Shown here: piece after piece, positions 30,545 through 37,071 of the stretch
How positions within the stretch are numbered: position 1 is the stretch's first letter
How the letters are laid out: every line of letters starts with the position of its first letter
Assembly: GCA_037447655.1 (NCBI GenBank)
Contig: JBBHKE010002324.1
Location: forward strand, 1-37,071
Origin: Zygnema cylindricum
Lineage: Eukaryota; Streptophyta; Zygnematophyceae; Zygnematales; Zygnemataceae
Reading direction: 5' to 3'
Length of the DNA stretch: 37,071 bases
Notes under the pieces: generated by a model
Seen by the model: only the letters and a program-made list of their open reading frames with translations
Told to the model about the DNA's origin: nothing
Databases searched by the model: none
Translations under genes and position numbers: made by a program

Positions 30545-31044
30545 TAACTCACTAGCTTTTGCTCAGCCAACTAGAGCTCCTGAATAGTTCCAGCTCTATA
30601 AATCTCCACCAAACTCACCCACAACTCCTTGGCCTTGTAAATGTGAAGATGAGGGGTGGCCAAAGCTTGAGTGAGGTGCCTCAGAATGAAGTTATTGGCA
30701 GCCATGTTTACATCCTCCCACATTTGAGTAACGTTCTCCCCGATCTTCACGGTCGCCGCTCCCGATATTGTGGCAATAGGAGTGAGGGGTGTCTCCTTCC
30801 CTTTCCCCTTTTCACACACATTGCTCTCCCCATCATCTGCCCCCTCCGTTGAGGCAGACGTTGCTGTAGGAAACTTTACTCCTCCAAATCCTGGTGGAGT
30901 TCCCGAAGGTGGATGTTTCACTTGTCCACTGACGATACCCCAGTATCGTTTTTCGCACAAAGCTCCCATCATCATGGTTTTCCAATAGATGAACCCACAT
31001 CGATTGAAGGTAGGCACCTTAGAGGGTGGGCCCATAACCTGCAA
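30545..31044 (-). pseudogene. copia gag fragment
   Basis: Minus-strand frame of 157 codons, MQVMGPPSKVPTFNRCGFIY ... GENVTQMWEDVNMAANNFI ... LWVSLVEIYRAGTIQEL. It aligns by position with QVTGPPPKLPVFDRTDYLYW of the first element. The true start is probably an ATG in the LTR (MEDT at 31061-31050 region) that in this copy is cut off by TAA, whereas the inverted LTR copy at 32781-32800 reads MEDTEL without a stop. No zinc knuckle remains because of the deletion. Confidence 0.75.
31025..31039 (-). promoter_or_regulatory. Primer-binding site matching the initiator tRNA-Met anticodon arm, second family
   Basis: On the minus strand, GGTTATGGGCCCACC follows the LTR-terminal TTGCA with no spacer. It is a perfect 15-nt complement of the plant initiator tRNA-Met anticodon arm (GGUGGGCCCAUAACC). 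The similar but one-mismatch site of the first element shows the feature is shared by two families. Confidence 0.8.
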
Positions 31045-31497
31045 TTATGTGTCCTCCATAGGACAACAGAATACAGGAAGCCTCTAGATAGTATTTAACT
31101 AACCCACTTTCAATGGCAACCACTGCTACCCAAGCAGAAAAAGCATACAATTTGACTGCACCCTTGTGCAACCTGAACTCCCCTGAGCCCTTAGGAAAAA
31201 GATTCTATGAAAACACCCAACCAGGCGATAAGTTATGAGGCAGTAAAAATGCCAATTTGTACAAACTGTTAAAGGGAGAGGTGACTACCTACCAAAATTT
31301 TCTAAGTCGTGATTCCCTCTAATAACTTCTATCTAGTGAAGTACGGACTAATCAGATTACTGTACCGTACCAAAAATTACTATTGCCGGTGTACCTTTTG
31401 TACGGCCTGTGTACGACAAGGCTAGTAAGCGGACGCGTGTCTGCTTTTCACTCGTCCGTACATTCCTCGGAATTCCCATGACCGAATGTCATCTGTC

Positions 31498-31503
31498 CAC
31501 GTG
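31498..31503. promoter_or_regulatory. G-box in LTR
   Basis: CACGTG within GTCCACGTGGCTCC, followed by a second ACGT core (GCCACGTCAC). Conserved in position in three LTRs of this family in the window. Confidence 0.5.
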
Positions 31504-31830
31504 GCTCCAGGTCATGCCACGTCACAAAACGCCAAAATGACCACTCCGAGATTTCGGCAATGATGTGCGCCGTTGGATTTGCAGCGAGACGCAATCTTAG
31601 CCGTTATAAATGCTTGCGCGACATTTTTTTCGTTGTTGAAACAAAATGTGTGGTATCTGTTTTGAAATAGTGTCGTACTTCGTACTTTCATAAAACTGTA
31701 TCTATGGACGCCGTATACAGTTTTAGTTAAATGGAGTTGTTCCTCGCTAAATATATATATCTATCACATACTATAGCATTTAGCATTGGTCCTACTTTAA
31801 TACGATAAAGCTTACCGCTATCGGCCAACT

Positions 31831-31871
31831 TGACGAACCGCAAGTACCGGGATCAAATCCCGGGTTCGTCA
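31831..31871 (+). other. tRNA-like nested hairpin (T-arm-like), not a complete tRNA
   Basis: TGACGAAC (31831-31838) pairs exactly with GTTCGTCA (31864-31871). Inside it CCGGG-ATCAAAT-CCCGG forms a 5-bp stem with a 7-nt loop, one base from a B-box (GGTTCAAATCC). ACTTG/CAAGT (31829-31833 and 31841-31845) could form an alternative anticodon-like stem with an 8-nt loop. No consistent D-arm or full acceptor stem is seen. It could be a tRNA-derived remnant or chance. Confidence 0.25.
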
Positions 31872-31906
31872 GGTATATTTTAAGTAACCTACTAAAAATA
31901 ATTGCA

Positions 31907-32800
31907 TGTTGAACTAACGGAGCCATGGATCAACCACCCTCTATATCCTTCATTGACTACAAGAAGTATGGGGGCTAGAGAGAGGAGATGGAGGCGGGTT
32001 GTCTGTCCTTTTCTTTTTCTTTTATTCTAACATTTTAAACCGAGAAAATACTCCAGAAATCTATTAATTTCAACATCGTAGAAGTTTGCTAGAAAACATA
32101 GGGTGTGATTTCTACCTAAGGTGTGTTACGTCCTCTAAACTGATTTACGCAAATGTGAATATAATGACATAAAACTAATAAAATACGGTGCAAACATGAT
32201 TCCGCACGAAACAAATGAATCGGACATTTGTTTCGACGGTTGAGGTTACATTTTGGTTTTTATCCAACGGCGCATATCATCACCGAGATCCCAAATGGGT
32301 CACTTTGGCCTTTTTGTGACGTGGCATGACCTGGCGCCACGTGGAGAGATAACATTTGGTCGCGGGAATTCCAAGGAACCTACGGACGAGTAAAAAGAGG
32401 GCAGCCTCCATGTAATAGGCTTGTCGTATATTGGTCGTACAAAAGGTATACCAACAGTACTACTTTTTGGTAAGGTACCGTAATAAAATTGGTCTGTACT
32501 TCAGTAGATTGGAGTTATTAAAGAGAATTATGACTTAGCGAATTTTGGTAAAACAATTACCTCTCCCCTTGAGGGTTTGTATAAAATAGGCATCTTTGCC
32601 ACCCCATAATTTATCGGATGGTTGGCTGTTTTTAGTGATTCTTTTTGCAACGGACTCAGGGGAGTCCAAGCTGCACAAGGGTGCAATCAGATTGTCAGTT
32701 TGCTTTCTTGGGCTGTAGTGGTTGTGGCTTGAAGTGGGTTAGTTAAAAGCTATATAGAGGCTTTCGAATTTTGTAGTCCAATGGAGGACACAGAATTGCA
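31907..32800 (+). repeat. Second LTR of the same family, inverted (plus strand)
   Basis: It ends ATGGAGGACACAGAATTGCA at 32800, homologous to the minus-strand LTR end at 31040, and is not followed by a primer site (next bases GGAGATCG), so it is a solo or 3' LTR. The best start is TGTTGAACTAACGG at 31907, which gives 894 bp and the same 5'-end-to-G-box distance as the solo LTR at 25379-26500. Homology to the partner is clear for 32245-32800 only. Start confidence is low; end confidence is high. Confidence 0.5.
32338..32343. promoter_or_regulatory. G-box in inverted LTR
   Basis: CACGTG within GCGCCACGTGGAGA, next to GTGACGTGGCATGACC, the mirror of the arrangement at 31498-31530. Confidence 0.5.
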
Positions 32801-34055
32801 GGAGATCGAGTTTTTGCGTCAACTTTGGAGGCCATGATATGCTAACAAAAGCGGCGACTATGACGTCCTATGACGGGAGGGCTAAAGCAGGTTTGTTTCA
32901 GCAAGAGGGTTTCACAAGAGCAGATTATTGTACAGTATGAAACGACGTCTCAATTTTGTTGCCGAATATAATTTAAGGAGCGTGTGGTTTTGTTTAGCGT
33001 GATGTCTGGTTTAGTTTAAATATATTTGGTGGTTTACGCCGCATAGTACTTTAGTACTTTATTTATGACGGCGGTCTTATGTTTTCGTGGAGTACTGCGT
33101 AAAGTATGTATTTTCGTTGGTACTCTTTTTTGATTGGTTCGCGCGCGCACCTTTGTACGACGTGCGATAGAGTGGTACTTTATTTGGTTGGAGTTGGAGT
33201 ATTTAGGACTTTGTTGTTTTCGAACAAGTTTATCTTTTTGTAGAGGGGAAATAGTCCGGTGAAATATATCTGTCTTTAGCTGGAGTCTCCTCTTCTTGCA
33301 ATCTTTTGCTTTCGCATTTTATTCAGTCTTTCTTCTACCATTTTGTGATTTGATCCTTACAAATACAGTGAATGTGTATCCAAATTAATAATAGATGTAT
33401 AAATTAACGTGAAATTTTATTCGCGTTAAGCCTTTGAATAGTGTTAATAATTTTATTTTTTCTTTACGCTAATAATTTCTTCACACTAATAACGATTCAG
33501 AATGTACAGCAACTGGACGGTTGACTTTCAGAAATAGACTTTATTTCTAAAAATGCGATGGTTATACCATCGAAGTACAAAACATGATTGTCACTAAAAA
33601 GAATTGATGACCAACAAAGGAAAAAGACCAAAATCCTAAAGGACTAAAAACACAACAATAGTGCCTTAAAAGCCTAAAAGAAAAAAAATATGGCAAGTAC
33701 AACAAAACTAAACTATGGAAACGCTACAAACTACGCCCAACGTCTTGACAATGTAACAAAACCAAACGGGAAGCGCTTTCCGCATTGGCGGTTTTCGGGC
33801 TGCAAAAGAGCTGACATCAATTATAACACATATACGTAAATTTCTTACAGTCCTGTTACGAGTCAAGAAACACTTTTGACTTATTCCAAACGACGAGCTC
33901 GGACCCCACGACGAGTCGATATGTTATCGCGGTGTGGCTGCCCGTCGGGTTCAAAGTTGAAATTAGAAACGAATGAACTAATTCGGCTGGAATTTTGTGC
34001 CACGCCAGTTGTGCACCCAACAGAAAGAGAGTGACTTCAACCATTAGAAGATCGC
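32801..34055. other. Intergenic, no gene recognised
   Basis: Nothing with coding support. Around 33460-33510 a sequence ending CTAATAACGATTCAGAATGTACA is a degenerate right end of the ACAGTACACC MITE family (compare 1995-2019). The rest is unassigned, with scattered GTAC motifs. Confidence 0.55.
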
Positions 34056-34229
34056 GCGAAGTCGTGAACAAGTCTCGCATGGGTCTTCACTACAAGTAAA
34101 GGTCCTATTTTTCTTAAGTATAGGACAAAAGTCTTACAAAGTGCGAAGTCGTGAACAAGTCTCGCATGGGTCTTCACTACAAGTAAAGGTCCTATTTTTC
34201 TTAAGTATAGGACAAAAGTCTTACAAAGT
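34056..34229 (+). repeat. Exact tandem duplication, 87 bp x 2
   Basis: 34056-34142 and 34143-34229 are identical, starting GCGAAGTCGTGAACAAGTCT and ending CTTACAAAGT. Each unit contains the short stem TCCTA...TAGGA. The duplication ends about 30 bp from the left end of the foldback element. Lack of any substitution means it is very recent or an assembly artefact. Confidence 0.95.
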
Positions 34230-34259
34230 CTTACAGCTGGAATGTACAGGATATTCTAA

Positions 34260-35817
34260 GGGAATTGATCATGACAGTGATTGTTTTGGTTGAGCACTGT
34301 CACTTACGTCACTTTTTCAAAAATTGTACATTTGAAGTACATATTGGTACAAATAAAGTACCGTTGAGTTACAAATTTGACGGTCAATCGGTTGGACAAC
34401 TGTGACTTTCAAAATATTGTTCCAACCGCTTAAAATTTTGTCGCGCTTGCGGACGTCGACCGTCATAATAAAATAGCAATTTACACGGCCGGCGAACGTT
34501 TACGATAACAAAAATGCGGCAGTCACATGTAAATAAAAGTGTTGCAGACAATCACTTTTTGTCTTTACGTGAGTTCCACGGTGAGAGCACTTAGCCGCAA
34601 AATTGAAATTTAATCGTCTAAGCGTTACATTAAACTTAAACGCAAATTGAAACGAAACCTAGTTAAACTAAACTAAACTACACCGCGAATCGTAATTAGA
34701 GTAAATTACTCTAATTCGGTCGCTCGAAATTTCGACTCTATCACATGAAATAGAGTAAATGATTCTAATTTTTTCATTATTCTATTTGAGGTAAAGTTTA
34801 ATTTGCGTTTTTAATTCTAATATAGGATCGTTTTAAATAGTGTGGAGTACCCATGACCTCCGACCGTGCAAAATTGTATTTTTTTAAGTAAAAATGTACA
34901 AATAATGATTTAATTCAGGTCGTTATCATGTAACTACTTTTTAACAAACCGCGTAGTGCAAACGTCCATAGTGACGATAAACTGTACGTTTTGCCAAATT
35001 TTGTACGAATACCTTATTTACAGTAGAGGATATTAACGTGCCAAATTAGAGTACTTAAATAAATTAGAGTAAACTTCATTGTTGAAACAACTCTATCACA
35101 CAAATTAGCGTTCATTACTCTATTTTTTTTTTTAGTTTTTTTACTCTAATTTTTTCATTACTCTAATCATGATTCGCGGTGTACTGTAAGTTTTGTACGG
35201 AAATTAAAACGCATGAAACGAAATTTTGCTGTCAATGTAAGAATGTTGATTTGTAGATAGTGTGGCTTGATTTCGTCGCGCGTGACGACGCGCATTTTTT
35301 TCATTTAATTTCAATTGATATTTTTACGCCGGTTCGTTTTATTTGTGTACAAAGTTTTTTTCGTTTCGTGCGTTTTAATATTTCCGTACAAGACTTATAG
35401 TACTTTAGTTTAAAGAGGTTTCGTTTCACTTTGCGTCTAAATTCAATGTAACGCTTATACGATTAAATTTCAATTTTGCGGCTAAGTGCTCTCACCGTGG
35501 AGCTCATGTAAAGACAAAAAGTGATTGTTCAACGCACATTACATGTGGTTCTTTTGTTATAACCGGCATTTGCTGGCCGTGTGAATTGCTAATTTTATTA
35601 TGACGGTCGACGTCCGCAAGCACGACAAAATTTAAGCGGTTGAAACAATATTTTAAAGTCACAGTTGTCCAACCGATTGACCGTCAAATCTGTAACTTAA
35701 CGCTACTTTACTTGTACCAATATGTACTTCAAACGTACAATTTCTAACAAAGTGACGTGAGTTACTGACGTAAGTTACTGTGCGCAACCAAAACAGTCAC
35801 TGTCATGATCAATTCCC
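34260..35817. mobile_element. Foldback-type element: about 411-bp inverted arms with a nested MITE in the loop
   Basis: The left arm (34260-34670) starts GGGAATTGATCATGACAGTG and the right arm (35406-35817) is its inverted copy. Long blocks match, for example GACGGTCAATCGGTTGGACA and GGTGAGAGCACTTAGCCGCA. Divergence is modest, with a few indels. No transposase frame is visible. The loop (34671-35405) includes the TIR pair of the nested MITE. Foldback elements and long-TIR Mutator-like MITEs both look like this; without a clear target duplication the superfamily is open. Transcription through it would give a long hairpin RNA. Confidence 0.8.
34679..35183. mobile_element. Nested MITE in the foldback loop (ACAGTACACC-family relative)
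   Basis: TIRs TACACCGCGAATC at 34679-34691 and the complement at 35171-35183. Similarity extends to about 27 bases through ATTAGAGTAA. The TIR resembles those at 1814-2014. The interior is filled with AT-rich TACTCTAATT-type phrases in both orientations. No coding capacity. Confidence 0.6.
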
Positions 35818-35902
35818 TATTTTAATATGTACATAGAACTAAAACCAAACAGTCACTGTCATGATCAATTCCCTATTTTAATATGTACATAGAACTAAAA
35901 CC
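35791..35902 (+). repeat. Exact tandem duplication, 56 bp x 2
   Basis: 35791-35846 and 35847-35902 are identical. The unit includes the outer 27 bases of the foldback right arm (ACAGTCACTGTCATGATCAA) plus TATGTACATAGAACTAAAACC. The foldback end itself has therefore been duplicated. Confidence 0.95.
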
Positions 35903-36093
35903 TTGCAGCCAACATACAGTGTGGCACGTGTCAGACTAAAACGGCCGGTTTTCAGTTTTTTCCCGGTTTTAATTGTCCTGCTAGTTCGATTAGAAACGCC
36001 AGAATTAAATGGATTAAGCGTAAAGTGTTAAGAACTCGTTCACATGTAAGGCGTGCGGGGAAAAAAATAAAAACAAGCTACAACGTTTTTTTA

Positions 36094-36516
36094 AGTGTTG
36101 TGTATCGGTGGCCATTTGCCGATAACCGATATGCCCCTATTTTTCGCTTACCGATAATCGATATATTGGCAAGATATATCGGTACGGGTGTTATCGCAAT
36201 GATATCATCGGTTTTCTATCGCGATAACACCGGTTCGATAACTATTCGGCGATAAATTGTACGGTCCACCTATTCCAGCGGTACAATATATTCCACTTAC
36301 GGAACAGATTGTCATACGTGGCATGCCTATATAGAGTGAAAATTATAATACATTATGTTATAAAGTACTATTATATTGCATACTATATTTTTTCCACTTC
36401 GGCGATAGGGAATTTGTTGGTCTCGGAGTGATATATCGGGACCCCTCACTGTTCGATAACCGATAAATATCGGTATTGGTGTTATCGTGATAGATTTTGA
36501 CCCGATACACAACACT
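36094..36516. mobile_element. TIR element with CGATAA-rich interior (hAT-like MITE)
   Basis: An exact 15-bp TIR, AGTGTTGTGTATCGG, at 36094-36108 and its complement at 36502-36516. The interior is built from repeated CCGATAACCGATA and GGTGTTATCGCGATA motifs in both orientations, giving strong self-complementarity. No clear target duplication could be found. The AGTGTTG terminus and subterminal repeats suggest hAT, by inference. An open frame through it (36025-36255) is a by-product. Confidence 0.65.
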
Positions 36517-36829
36517 AGTACTGTATTGTTTTTAGCCTTGTACGGTACTAATCGAAAACCGCATGTGCGAACGGAAAATAAATGAAATATATTCCAATTA
36601 TTGGCCAAATAACGATCAGATTATTACAATTTGGTACGATAAGCACCACTAAAAAAATCACACAAGTTATTTCATCAAATTTAACTTAATATTGTATGGA
36701 TCACTGTTGTATTTTTATTTGCATGTATATCCATTAATTTCATACTTTATGGTATTGCAAGATAGTACGAAAGTACATCACTTCATACAAGGTCCCGATT
36801 GACCGAGCCGACCAAACTGTTGTCAAATT

Positions 36830-37071
36830 AACGGAATAACAATAACAATATTAACAGTAAACAAGAAACAACAACAATATTAACAATAACAACAATAATA
36901 TTAGTAATAACAAGAGTAACGTTAACAACAATAGTCATGCTAAGATCATTGAACGACCATAATAAGTAAAGCGCAATAATAATATCAATAGCAAAAACAA
37001 TGGCAACAACAATAATTAATACAATAATACCAAAATAGATATCATTATTAAGGACATAAACAACAACGATG
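36830..37071 (+). repeat. (AAC/AAT)-rich trinucleotide low-complexity tract
   Basis: Interspersed AACAAT, AATAAC and ACAACA units continue to the end of the window. It is a degenerate microsatellite without a gene. Confidence 0.8.

Larger units (their letters stand above)
29800..31906 (-). mobile_element. Second-family Ty1/copia element, internally deleted and 3'-truncated, with its 5' LTR
   Basis: On the minus strand: LTR (31040 up to about 31906), half-tRNA primer site (31025-31039), gag (about 30545-31024), then a jump to integrase C-terminus and linker (about 29865-30510) and the first residues of RT (WIFKLKLNP, to about 29800). Protease and the integrase core are missing, so about 3 kb of internal sequence is deleted between gag (ends MLDYYNDLK) and KGKPGYFVGYDKD. 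No 3' LTR is seen before the assembly gap. The LTR 5' limit is uncertain; 31906 is the best candidate because the inverted partner LTR starts at 31907. Confidence 0.7.
31040..31906 (-). repeat. LTR of the second copia element (minus strand)
   Basis: The 3' end (31040, TTGCA on the minus strand) is fixed by the primer site. 31040 to about 31620 is inverted-repeat homologous to 32245-32800. It contains a G-box CCACGTGG (CACGTG at 31498-31503) beside CATGCCACGTCAC and many GTACGG motifs. Beyond 31620 the two LTRs no longer align clearly, so the 5' limit is inferred from the spacing to the G-box in the solo LTR (about 435 bp). Confidence 0.55.

Noticed and set aside
36025-36255. 76-codon ORF
   Set aside because: It follows the CGATAA repeats of the TIR element and has no independent coding support.

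Overview
The window is nuclear DNA from a plant with a repeat-rich genome. Three things point to this: a spliced gene of the plant LPA1 / 2-phosphoglycerate-kinase-like family with GT-AG introns; Ty1/copia LTR retrotransposons whose primer-binding sites match the plant initiator-tRNA-Met anticodon arm; and long AT-rich or pyrimidine-rich non-coding stretches. The LINE-type reverse transcriptase fragments look to me like those of seed-free plants (bryophyte, lycophyte or fern), but I cannot name the species.

Layout. (1) 1-4.2 kb: intergenic DNA packed with small non-autonomous DNA transposons: a TIR element with an 8-bp target duplication (239-711), two abutting MITEs (1648-2014), a perfect 22-bp hairpin (2304-2350) and a PIF/Harbinger-like element with TTA duplications (2762-3717). 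(2) 6.84-15.09 kb, plus strand: the only host gene I can support, an eight-exon LPA1-like P-loop kinase. Exons 4 and 6 are each one base short of keeping frame, so this is either a decaying copy or a sequence with two single-base errors. A 33-bp minisatellite starts at the stop codon and fills the 3' flank. (3) 16.7-23.6 kb: a minus-strand LINE copy split by a complete but decayed Ty1/copia element (17340-22866) with two LTRs and a 5-bp target duplication. (4) 24.86-28.35 kb: a plus-strand LINE copy of the same family, split inside its reverse transcriptase by a solo LTR (25379-26500). (5) 28.35-29.56 kb: AT-rich low-complexity sequence ending in a 10-N assembly gap. (6) 29.8-32.8 kb: an internally deleted minus-strand copia element of a second family and a second LTR of that family in inverted orientation. 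(7) 32.8-37.07 kb: intergenic DNA with a 1.56-kb foldback element holding a nested MITE, short exact tandem duplications on both sides of it, and a CGATAA-rich TIR element.

The mobile elements do not form a cooperating system; they are layered insertions whose order can be read from nesting and target duplications. The most unusual element biology is in the two copia families. In both, the LTR ends in CA directly before a sequence complementary to the anticodon arm of initiator tRNA-Met (half-tRNA priming, as in Drosophila copia and yeast Ty5). In both, the gag reading frame begins inside the LTR and runs through the primer-binding site (as in yeast Ty1). I found no CRISPR array, rRNA gene or convincing complete tRNA gene.
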